Source of the DNA: Chloroflexota bacterium
GTDB taxonomy: Bacteria > Chloroflexota > Ktedonobacteria > Ktedonobacterales > Ktedonobacteraceae
DNA: 21,494 nucleotides
Reading direction: 5' to 3'
Assembly: GCA_005881495.1 (NCBI GenBank)
Contig: VBHI01000306.1
Location: 1 to 21,494, forward strand
A program made the position numbers and the translations under genes. Below are positions 8,012-16,195 of this stretch, piece after piece. Positions within the stretch are counted from its first letter, which is position 1. Every line of letters begins with the position of its first letter. The notes beneath the pieces are model-generated. The model saw nothing but the letters and a program-made list of their open reading frames with translations. It was not told the origin of the DNA and searched no databases.

Positions 8012-8017
8012 ATTATA
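8012..8017 (-). promoter_or_regulatory. Candidate -10 box for lepB
   Basis: TATAAT on the minus strand, about 110 bp upstream of the TTG start. The -35 region is weak (TGGAAT at a 17-bp spacing). Confidence 0.4.
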
Positions 8018-8106
8018 GCCGATAGTTGAGATTGATTCCACGTCTCGTAGCGTTAGGCAAGCGAATCTGCCTGAAGGTACTACGATTTACCGATGTGAAA
8101 GTTGTT

Positions 8107-8127
8107 GCTTCAAGTTGGTTGAAACAC
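8107..8127. repeat. Left 21-bp direct repeat (att-like), displaced GT 3' end
   Basis: GCTTCAAGTTGGTTGAAACAC, identical to 17646-17666. Read on the minus strand together with 8128-8136 it encodes GYIVFQPT-stop, the exact C-terminus of the glycosyltransferase at 17649-19337. Its three flanking codons (GGC TAT ATA versus GGG TAC ATT) differ only at third positions. Homology stops just upstream. It contains an inverted repeat TTCAA-N5-TTGAA, as recombination cores often do. Confidence 0.75.
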
Positions 8128-8388
8128 TATATAGCCCCTTGCATGTTTGCTGGTGTTCATCTGTGTTCATTTCGTGCTCGGACAAGGTGCCTTTTGTTCG
8201 CCACGTACCACGAGTCGTCCGACAGCGGAAGCCTTGTTGCAAGCGTTTCGGCTGATCCACTTATCGGTGGTGACGCTGGGACAGCAAAATCATCGGCATC
8301 TCACCCCTCTCTCCGAGTTGTAACTGCGCATCTTAGGCTTGTTGGACGTTTCACCGGTCATCTATGGTCGACTTGGGGCTGAAACTCC
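8128..8388. other. Non-coding left end of island
   Basis: No gene supported on either strand. A 118-codon open frame (8026-8382) crosses the repeat but has no recognisable domain or ribosome binding site. The stretch may include the decayed end of the IS5-type element that continues to the right. Confidence 0.5.
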
Positions 8389-8625
8389 TCAACCGCCCTG
8401 AAAATGACCGAACCATGAGCTATTAGGGACTTGATATAGAAATTCGTTGATGCGATACTCATGATAGGCAAACGCAACCAGATGAAGACTAGCTACTGTA
8501 GGGGGAAGCTGCTCGTAGTCGCGCGCCAGGCACCGTAAGTGTGTCGCCCAAGCAAAGGAGTGCTCAACCACGAAGCTCCGAGCCTTGCCTGCCCTCTGTT
8601 CTCCGGGGTCGATTGCATCGTGCAT
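8389..8625 (-). pseudogene. IS5-family DDE transposase remnant (C-terminal end)
   Basis: 78 codons. The segment FVVEHSFAWATHLRCLARDY followed by EQLPPTVASLHLVAF matches the C-terminal part of IS5-type transposases, usually seen as WVVERTFAWL...RLARDYE.LP. The Glu in FVVE would be the third catalytic acid. The catalytic Asp regions and the rest of the gene are missing: an in-frame stop lies 9 codons above the first ATG. So this is a truncated relic, not an active gene. Confidence 0.7.
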
Positions 8626-8694
8626 GCGGTCGAATGGTATTGCAGTATGTCAGCAAGATCTATGTGGAGTGCCAGTAGAACGCCTCCTGTTTGA

Positions 8695-8711
8695 CTCACC
8701 TGAGAGGTGAG
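8695..8711 (+). promoter_or_regulatory. Inverted repeat just upstream of the NRPS start
   Basis: A perfect CTCACCT-GAG-AGGTGAG, 35 bp before the NRPS ATG. It could be an operator, a leader hairpin or an insertion-sequence scar. No clear -35/-10 pair was found for the NRPS. Confidence 0.4.
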
Positions 8712-8745
8712 GACGGTTGGAGAAGCGCAAGGAAAGGACCATACA

Positions 8746-11700
8746 ATGTCTATACCAGCTTTCCACGATACGGCAGCGCAAGGAGGGGACGTAAAATTCT
8801 TCCCTCTGTCTTTGGCGCAGGAAGGATTCTGGATACTTAACCAGTTCAAGCCCGATCGCACCCTCAATACTCTTTCTACCACTGTTCATATAAGACGAGC
8901 GTTGAGCACCCAGGCGCTCACACGCAGCCTCAACGCGCTGGTTCAGCGCCACGCAGCTCTACGCACCACCTTTCAGGTGATAGAGGGCCAACCGCAGCAG
9001 GTGATCACACCCAGCCTGAGCCTCTCGCTCCCCGTGGTCGACCTGCAGGCTCTGCCCGAGGCCCAGCGGGAGGCCGAGGCGCAACGACTGGCGACAGAGG
9101 AGATGCAGCGGCCCTTTGATCTGAGCTATGGGCCACTTGCGCGTGCCAGCCTCCTGCAGTTGGGAGCAGAGGAGCACATACTGCTGCTGAGCATGCACCA
9201 TATCATCTGCGACGAATGGTCCATGGGAGTATTCTTGCGAGAACTTGCCAGCCTGTATGAGGCCTACTCGCGCGGTCAGTCCTCGCCTTTGCTGGAGCCG
9301 CCCCTACCATACGCGGATTTTGCGCAGCGGCAGCAAGCATGGCTGAAGGGAGAGGCAGCCGCCAGGCAGTTAAGCTACTGGAAGCAACAGCTGGCTGGGA
9401 GCCCTGCGGCTCTGGATTTGCCCACCGACCACCAGCATTTGCCGGTGCCGACCTTGCGCGGCTCGATGTATAGATGGATACTTCCCGGGGCACTCAGCGA
9501 GACATTGAAGGCACTGAGCCAGCGGGAGGGAGTAAGCCTGGACATGATCCTGGTGGCGGCCTTGCTGACCTTGCTGCACCGCTACTGCGGACAAGAGGAT
9601 CTGCTGATCGGGACCGGCACCGCGGGTCGCACGCGAGCAGAAAGCGAGGCGGTGATCGGCTTATTTGAGAACATGCTGGCGCTGCGAACCAATCTGTCGA
9701 GCGATCTCACCTTTCGTGAGTTGCTGGGGCGGGTGCGCAACATGGTCCTGCAGGCGCAGGCCCACCAGGAGCTCCCCTTTGAGTACCTGGTCAAGGAGCT
9801 GCACCCAACGCACGCATTGGACCACAATCCGTTTTTCCAGGTGATGTTGACCCTGGCACCGCCGCCGACCATCGTGGCCCCAGGGTGGGCTGTAACCCGC
9901 ATGGAGATCGGGGCGAGGACCTCCCGTAGCGACCTGAGCCTCAACGTTGCAGAGCAGCCGGAAGGGCTGTTGGTACGCTTCGAATACCGCTGCGATCTGT
10001 TCGATGAGGTGACAATAGCCCGGCTGGCGTCCCACTGGCAGACGCTCCTAGAGGAGGCAGTTGCCGATCCCGGGCAGACGCTTGCTGCCCTACCCCTCCT
10101 GACAGAGCAGGAACGTCACCGGCTCCTTGTCGAGTGGAATACTCCCCAGGTGGAATATTTCCAAGATCGCTGCGTCCACGAACTGTTCGAGATGCAAGTC
10201 GAGCGCACTCCAGAAGCGGTGGCGATCGTCTGCGAGGAACGGTGGCTCACCTATGGTGAGTTGAACCGGCGCGCCAATCATCTGGCTCACCACCTACGCC
10301 AGCTGAGGGTTAGGGCGGAGGTGCCGGTGGGCATCTGCCTCGAGCGTTCGCTGGAGATGGTCATTGGCCTGCTGGGTATTCTCAAAGCTGGGGGCACCCA
10401 TGTCCCCATCGATCCCACTTCCCCTGCTGAGCGGATAGCCTTCATGGCAGAAGATACCGGGATGCCGGTCCTGCTGACGCAGCAGCACCTGCTCGCGCGG
10501 TTCCCCGAGTCCTATCCGCGACTCGTTTGCCTGGATGCCGACTGGGCCACCGTTAGCCAGCAGCCCGCTACCAACCCGGTCCACGAGGTCAAAGGGGAAC
10601 ACCTGGCCTACGTCATTTACACCTCCGGTTCCACGGGGCAGCCCAAGGGCGTGCTTGTTGAGCATCGCGCAATTGCGGCCCATTGCAAGGCTATTATACA
10701 GGCCCAGGAGCTGAGCGCTGATGATTGCACCTTGCAGTTCAATTCGTTTACCTTTGATGCTTCGTTGGAGCAAATACTCTCGCCGCTGCTAGTCGGTGCG
10801 CGGCTGGTGCTACGTGGACCTGAGGTATGGTCTCCTGCTGACCTCCTGCGCCGGGTTAAAGAGCACCAGCTCACCGTCATTACTATGCCCTGTGACTACT
10901 GGCATGAGGTGATATTGGAATGGGCAGCGGCTCCCGAGCAACTGGCGGGCCAGCGGCTCCGGCTTGTGATTGCCGGAGGCGATCGGCTGCATCCCGAGGC
11001 GGTGCAGCTCTGGCGGCAATCGCCGCTGCGCTCTGCACGACTGTTCAATGTCTATGGCCCTACGGAGGCTACTATTACCACCACCATCTTTGATGTTCCA
11101 CGCTATGTTGAGCAGGAACATCTTGAAGCGAACATCCCGATTGGCCGTCCTTTGCCCAACCGTACAGTCTATATTCTGGACAAGGCTGGCCAACCTGTGC
11201 CAGAGGGCATGGTCGGCGAATTGCATATCGGGGGTGAGTCGCTCGCTCGTGGCTATCTCAATCACCCCGAACTGACGGCCAGGTGCTTCATTACTGATCC
11301 CTTTAGTCAGCAGCCACAGGCGCGGCTCTACAAGACCGGAGACCTGGCGCGTTACCTGCCTGGAGGAATCATCGAATTTCTTGGGCGGGTCGACAACCAG
11401 ATCAAGATCCGCGGCTACCGTGTCGAACCGGGCGAGATCGAAGCTGCAATCAAACTGCATCCCGCCGTACACCAGACGTTAGTGGTATCGCATGAGGACG
11501 TGCCGGGCGTCAAGCGCCTGGTGGCTTATGTGGTGCTTCAGCCAGCCCAGGAAACCTCTCAGCTTGTCGCTCAACTACGCAGCCTGCTCAAAGAGCACCT
11601 ACCTGACTACATGATGCCCGCGGCCTTCGTCCTGCTTGAAGCGTTTCCTTTTAACGCTAGCGGGAAGGTTGATCGTCATGCGCTGCCCACGCCCGATTTC

Positions 11701-14700
11701 ACGGAGAGCGAACGCCAGGAGCGCTTTGTGGCACCGCGCACTGCGCTGGAAGAGATCGTGGCTGGCACCTGGACAGAGGTTCTGGGGATCGAGCAGGTCG
11801 GTGTTCACGATGACTTTTTCGCCCTGGGCGGCCATTCGTTACTGGCAATGCAGGTCATGTCACGTCTGCAGGCGCTCTTACATGTACATGTGCCACTGCA
11901 CCGTTTGTTTGAGGCACCCACCGTGGCTCAACTGACGGAGATCGTTTCCAGCTTTCAGGCAACGCATTCCCAATCTCACCGGCCGGTCCTGCACAAGCTC
12001 TCGCGAGAGGCGTATCGTCTGCCAGCAACCGGAGCTGTATCAACATCGGAGCAGGCTCTGCATACATTTCCTGTCTCTCTGACCCAGGAAGGGCTCTGGT
12101 TCCTGCAGCAGCAGGAACCGGAGAGCGTGACCTACAACATTTACGTCGTCTTGCGCGTGCGCAAACCGCTCGATATCGAGGCGCTCGAGCGCAGCCTCAA
12201 CGCTCTCGTGTTGCGCCACGACGCGTTGCGTACGACCTTCGGGACGCAGGAGGGCAGGCCAGTGCAGATTATCGCTCCCGCCCTGACGCTCACCCTGCCG
12301 GTGCTTGATCTGCAATACCTGTTCGAGTGTGAGCGGGAGGTAGAGGCGCAACGGCTGGCGAGCGCAGAGACACAGCGCCCCTTTGATCTGGTCCGGGGGC
12401 CGCTGCTGCGCACCACCCTGTTGCGCCTGGCATCAGAGGAGTTCCTGTTGCTCTTGACGGTGCATCACATTGTTGTCGATGGCTGGTCGCTGAATGTGCT
12501 CTTGCGAGAGTTGAGCAGCCTGTACGAAGCCTTCGCGAGCGGACAGCCTACATCGCTGCCTGACCTGCCCCTCCAGTACACCGATTTCGCGGTCTGGCAG
12601 CGAGAGCTGCTGCAAGGGGAGCAGCTCGCCGAACAACTCGCCTACTGGAAGCAGCAACTGGCTAATGGGCCGGAGATCCTGGAACTGCCGATCGCTTGCC
12701 CGCGGACAGCGCCGATTTCCTCCCAAGGAACGACCTACCTCCTCACCCTGTCCCGGACACTGACCGATGGGCTCAAACACCTGAGCCGTCAGCAGGGGGT
12801 CACGCTGTACATGACGCTGGTGGCAGCTTTCCAGACGCTGCTGTACCGCTACACCGGGCAGGAGGATCTCGTGATCGGCACTGTTGCTGCCAACCGCACG
12901 CAGGCCGAGACTGAGGCGCTGGTAGGCTTTTTCGTCAACACGCTGGCGCTACGCACCGATCTGTCGGGCGATCCCAGCTTCGTGGCTCTGCTCGCGCGCG
13001 TGCGCGAGGTTGTGCTGGCGGCTCAGGCGCATCAGGAACTGCCCTTTGCCTCCCTGGTCAAGGCAATCCGACCGGGGCGACAGGCAGGGCGCAACCCGCT
13101 CTTCCAGGTGATGATGAACTTTGATACTCCGCCCGCTAGCTTACCCGAAAAGTGGGAGCCCGTCGATGTGGGGAACCTGACCGAGACCGCTCAATTCGAG
13201 CTATCCTTAGAGGTGCAGGAAGGCCCGGCGGGGTTAGATTGCCGCTTTGAGTACTCCATCGACCTTTTTGACGAGGCGACGATAGCCCGGTTGGCAGGGC
13301 AATGGCAGACCTTGCTGGCAGGCATTGTGGCCAACGCCAACCTGTCGTTGTCTACTCTGCCGCTTCTGACGGAGCAGGAGCGCCAGCAGTTGCTGGTGGA
13401 GTGGAACACGACTCAGACGGAGTATCCGCTGGAGCAGTGCCTGCATCAGCTCTTCGAGAATCAGGTGGAGCGGACCCCTGAGGCGATGGCAGTTGTCTAC
13501 GAGGGTGAGCAGCTTAGCTATCAGGAGTTGAACGCCCGCGCCAACCGGCTTGCACACCAGTTGCGCGAGCGTGGGGTTGGGCAGGAGAGGCTCGTGGCCT
13601 TACTGGCTGAGCGGGGCATCCCCCTTTTGATCTCCATCCTGGCCATCTACAAAACGGGAGGGGCCTATCTGCCCCTCGATCCCCATCATCCAGCGGCGAG
13701 GTTGGGCCGGGTAATCGAGCACAGCCGCTGCAGCATCGTCCTGGCCACGACGGCGTTTGCGTCGACACTCACCCATGCGCTGGAGGAGGTGCCAGCCGAG
13801 CTGTGTCCAGAGCCTCTCTACTACGAGGAGATGATGCAGGCGAGCCAGTGCGAAGAAAACTTCCCCGTCTGCAGCACGCCGCGAGATCTGGCCTATGTCA
13901 TTTATACCTCTGGCTCGACCGGAATGCCCAAAGGGGCGATGGTCGAGCAGCGGGGGATGCTCAACCATATCCATGCCAAGATCGACGCGCTAGCTTTGAC
14001 AGCTGGCGACAGGGTGGCGCAAACGGCTTCGCAGTGCTTTGATATCTCGGTGTGGCAATTCCTGGCTGCACTGCTCGTCGGTGGAAGCGTTCAGATTTAT
14101 CCCGACGAGGTGGCCCATGATCCTGTGCAGCTGCTTACCCAGGTCGAGCGCCACCAGGTCTCGATCCTGGAAACCGTGCCCTCGTTGCTGCGAGCCATGC
14201 TGGATGCAGACGAGATCGAAGCGGCTAGCAGGCCGAAGCTGGGAGCATTGCGCTGGTTGGTGCCGACCGGAGAGGCACTGGCGGTGGAGCTGTGCCAGCG
14301 CTGGCTGAACATCTATCCCCACGTGCCCTTGCTCAACGCGTATGGGCCAACCGAGTGCTCCGACGATGTGACGCATTATCCGATCTACGAAGCGCCAGAT
14401 GGGATGACAAGCTCTATTCCAATAGGGCGAGCGATCCCCAATATGCGGCTCTATATACTGGACCACCATCTGGAGCCGCTGCCGATTGGGGTGGGCGGGG
14501 AACTCTATGTAGGAGGCATCGGTGTTGGTCGAGGGTACCTTGGTGATGAGCTGCGCACAGCAGAAGCCTTTGTGGCCGACCCCTTTGGGTCCGAAAGCGG
14601 CGCGCGGCTGTACAAGACGGGAGACCTGGCGCGCTACTTGCCGGATGGGAACATTGAGTTTCGGAACAGGCTGGACTTCCAGGTGAAGCTACGTGGCTTT

Positions 14701-16155
14701 CGCATCGAGCTGGGCGAGATCGAAGCACTGCTCACTCAGCATCCAGCGGTGCGGCATGCGGTGGTGGTGGTGCGGGAAGATACGCCTGGAGACAAACGAC
14801 TGGTCGCGTACGTGGAGCTGCAGAAGGAACTGAGCGTCACCGCCGCAGAGCTGAAAAGCCATGTGATGAAGCAAGTGCCAGCCTATATGGTGCCATCGGC
14901 GTTTATGCTGCTGGAAAGGCTGCCGTTATCATCCAACGGCAAGGTAGACCGGCGGGCGCTGCCCGCACCCGAACAGGACAGGAGTGTGGTCGAAGAGAGC
15001 TACGTGGCGCCGAGGCTGCCAGTGGAGCAGCAACTGGTGCAGATCTGGGAGGAACTGCTGGAGGTGCGGCCCATCGGGATCAAGGATGACTTTTTCGAGC
15101 TGGGAGGAGACTCGTTGCTGACAGTGCGGCTGTTTGATCGCATGGCGCAGGTATGCGGCAAGAAACTGCCGCTCTCGACCCTCTTTGCAGGGGCGACCAT
15201 AGAGCATTTGGCAAGGATCCTTGAGGGGGAGAGCAGGGCAGCGCTGCCAGGAGAGACAAAGACCGACGACCGGGCACTGCTGGTGGTAGTGCAGGCGGGA
15301 GGGTCTCGGCCGCCGTTTTTCTATTTGCATGGGGAGTGGAAGGGTGGGGGACTCTATAGCCGGGAACTGGCGCGCCACCTGGGCCCGGAGCAGCCATTTT
15401 ACCTGCTTGAGCCATATAAGTTTGAGGGACTGGCGAGCCCGCCAACTTTTGAAGAGGTGGCCGCCGCGCATATTGAAGCAATGCGCCGCGTTCAAGCAAA
15501 AGGCCCGTACTTTTTGAGTGGATATTGCAATGGGGGTCTGCTGGCCTATGAGATGGCACGGCAGCTGCAAGCGCAAGGCCAGGAGATCGGTCTGGTGCTT
15601 TTAATGGACCCGGATTTTCCTGCCCGCCATGGATCGGTTCGCAGTGTCATCAGCCACCTTTGCAACTTACTACGGATTGGTCAGGAGAAGCAATTTGATT
15701 GGTTTCTCTGTCTGCAACATGTGTATAGGTATCTGCGCTTTGCGCACTACAGGCGCTCGACAGACGCTCAACTGCTGGGACACGCCGAGCAAGGTGAACC
15801 TGCAGGCAGGGATAGCAAAGCGGGCCTGGCGTCTTTGGGACTCAGGTTGAAGGCCCTGCGACCAAGGGTTGAGACTCTCCGCCAGGACTGGTCAAATATC
15901 TATGACTGGCTGGTTGCAAATTACACGCCCGGCCTTTATCCTGGCAAGATCACGTTCTTCTGGACGAGTGAAGAGCCCCAGCGCGCTGATGGCTGGCAGA
16001 AAGTGGTGAAAGCGAGGGAGGGGGAGGTGGAGATTTATATTAATCCTGGCAACCACATTAGCGGTAGAACCGAGTACCTGCCCGTGTTGGCTGAACGTTT
16101 GCGTGAGTGTCTCAATAAGGCGCAAGAGACAGCTGTGTTGCAAAAAGAAAGCTGA
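8746..16155 (+). CDS. Dimodular non-ribosomal peptide synthetase, C-A-T-C-A-T-TE
   Basis: 2469 aa from ATG 8746, which has AGGAAAGG about 8 nt upstream; a GTG at 8707 is in frame but poorly supported. Order by residue: C1 (~18-455, HHIICDE at 151-157), A1 (~475-980, YTSGSTG from 625, NVYGPTE, YKTGDLARYLP, NASGKVDR), T1 (LGGHSLL, Ser1031), C2 (~1105-1545, HHIVVDG at 1240-1246), A2 (~1565-2070, YTSGSTG from 1720, NAYGPTE), T2 (LGGDSLL, Ser2123), TE (~2185-2465). TE residues: Cys2261 in GYCNGG, Asp2288, His2437. No epimerase or methyltransferase domain is seen. By colinearity it would add two residues. A leading C domain implies an acyl starter or an upstream donor module encoded elsewhere. By eye, A1 pocket residues read D-A-E-T-V-A-V-I-T and A2 D-I-W-E-V-T-A-D-D; I assign no substrate. 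It is clearly more GC-rich than the flanking genes. It forms an operon with the PrnB-like gene. Confidence 0.95.
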   Translation: MSIPAFHDTAAQGGDVKFFPLSLAQEGFWILNQFKPDRTLNTLSTTVHIRRALSTQALTRSLNALVQRHAALRTTFQVIEGQPQQVITPSLSLSLPVVDLQALPEAQREAEAQRLATEEMQRPFDLSYGPLARASLLQLGAEEHILLLSMHHIICDEWSMGVFLRELASLYEAYSRGQSSPLLEPPLPYADFAQRQQAWLKGEAAARQLSYWKQQLAGSPAALDLPTDHQHLPVPTLRGSMYRWILPGALSETLKALSQREGVSLDMILVAALLTLLHRYCGQEDLLIGTGTAGRTRAESEAVIGLFENMLALRTNLSSDLTFRELLGRVRNMVLQAQAHQELPFEYLVKELHPTHALDHNPFFQVMLTLAPPPTIVAPGWAVTRMEIGARTSRSDLSLNVAEQPEGLLVRFEYRCDLFDEVTIARLASHWQTLLEEAVADPGQTLAALPLLTEQERHRLLVEWNTPQVEYFQDRCVHELFEMQVERTPEAVAIVCEERWLTYGELNRRANHLAHHLRQLRVRAEVPVGICLERSLEMVIGLLGILKAGGTHVPIDPTSPAERIAFMAEDTGMPVLLTQQHLLARFPESYPRLVCLDADWATVSQQPATNPVHEVKGEHLAYVIYTSGSTGQPKGVLVEHRAIAAHCKAIIQAQELSADDCTLQFNSFTFDASLEQILSPLLVGARLVLRGPEVWSPADLLRRVKEHQLTVITMPCDYWHEVILEWAAAPEQLAGQRLRLVIAGGDRLHPEAVQLWRQSPLRSARLFNVYGPTEATITTTIFDVPRYVEQEHLEANIPIGRPLPNRTVYILDKAGQPVPEGMVGELHIGGESLARGYLNHPELTARCFITDPFSQQPQARLYKTGDLARYLPGGIIEFLGRVDNQIKIRGYRVEPGEIEAAIKLHPAVHQTLVVSHEDVPGVKRLVAYVVLQPAQETSQLVAQLRSLLKEHLPDYMMPAAFVLLEAFPFNASGKVDRHALPTPDFTESERQERFVAPRTALEEIVAGTWTEVLGIEQVGVHDDFFALGGHSLLAMQVMSRLQALLHVHVPLHRLFEAPTVAQLTEIVSSFQATHSQSHRPVLHKLSREAYRLPATGAVSTSEQALHTFPVSLTQEGLWFLQQQEPESVTYNIYVVLRVRKPLDIEALERSLNALVLRHDALRTTFGTQEGRPVQIIAPALTLTLPVLDLQYLFECEREVEAQRLASAETQRPFDLVRGPLLRTTLLRLASEEFLLLLTVHHIVVDGWSLNVLLRELSSLYEAFASGQPTSLPDLPLQYTDFAVWQRELLQGEQLAEQLAYWKQQLANGPEILELPIACPRTAPISSQGTTYLLTLSRTLTDGLKHLSRQQGVTLYMTLVAAFQTLLYRYTGQEDLVIGTVAANRTQAETEALVGFFVNTLALRTDLSGDPSFVALLARVREVVLAAQAHQELPFASLVKAIRPGRQAGRNPLFQVMMNFDTPPASLPEKWEPVDVGNLTETAQFELSLEVQEGPAGLDCRFEYSIDLFDEATIARLAGQWQTLLAGIVANANLSLSTLPLLTEQERQQLLVEWNTTQTEYPLEQCLHQLFENQVERTPEAMAVVYEGEQLSYQELNARANRLAHQLRERGVGQERLVALLAERGIPLLISILAIYKTGGAYLPLDPHHPAARLGRVIEHSRCSIVLATTAFASTLTHALEEVPAELCPEPLYYEEMMQASQCEENFPVCSTPRDLAYVIYTSGSTGMPKGAMVEQRGMLNHIHAKIDALALTAGDRVAQTASQCFDISVWQFLAALLVGGSVQIYPDEVAHDPVQLLTQVERHQVSILETVPSLLRAMLDADEIEAASRPKLGALRWLVPTGEALAVELCQRWLNIYPHVPLLNAYGPTECSDDVTHYPIYEAPDGMTSSIPIGRAIPNMRLYILDHHLEPLPIGVGGELYVGGIGVGRGYLGDELRTAEAFVADPFGSESGARLYKTGDLARYLPDGNIEFRNRLDFQVKLRGFRIELGEIEALLTQHPAVRHAVVVVREDTPGDKRLVAYVELQKELSVTAAELKSHVMKQVPAYMVPSAFMLLERLPLSSNGKVDRRALPAPEQDRSVVEESYVAPRLPVEQQLVQIWEELLEVRPIGIKDDFFELGGDSLLTVRLFDRMAQVCGKKLPLSTLFAGATIEHLARILEGESRAALPGETKTDDRALLVVVQAGGSRPPFFYLHGEWKGGGLYSRELARHLGPEQPFYLLEPYKFEGLASPPTFEEVAAAHIEAMRRVQAKGPYFLSGYCNGGLLAYEMARQLQAQGQEIGLVLLMDPDFPARHGSVRSVISHLCNLLRIGQEKQFDWFLCLQHVYRYLRFAHYRRSTDAQLLGHAEQGEPAGRDSKAGLASLGLRLKALRPRVETLRQDWSNIYDWLVANYTPGLYPGKITFFWTSEEPQRADGWQKVVKAREGEVEIYINPGNHISGRTEYLPVLAERLRECLNKAQETAVLQKES

Positions 16156-16195
16156 CCTGTACAGTGGGGGGAAAATGCAAAAGAGAGGTGTTTTC

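Noticed and set aside
8107..8127. Repeat as part of a CRISPR array (GTTTCAA-like motif on the minus strand)
   Set aside because: Only two copies 9.5 kb apart, no spacers, no cas genes, and it encodes a gene 3' end.
8026..8382. 118-codon plus-strand open frame
   Set aside because: It overlaps the lepB promoter and crosses the direct repeat, has no ribosome binding site and shows no recognisable domain.
8493..8952. Minus-strand frames over the NRPS start
   Set aside because: Antisense shadows of the NRPS; the same applies to the many minus-strand frames between 8959 and 15576.
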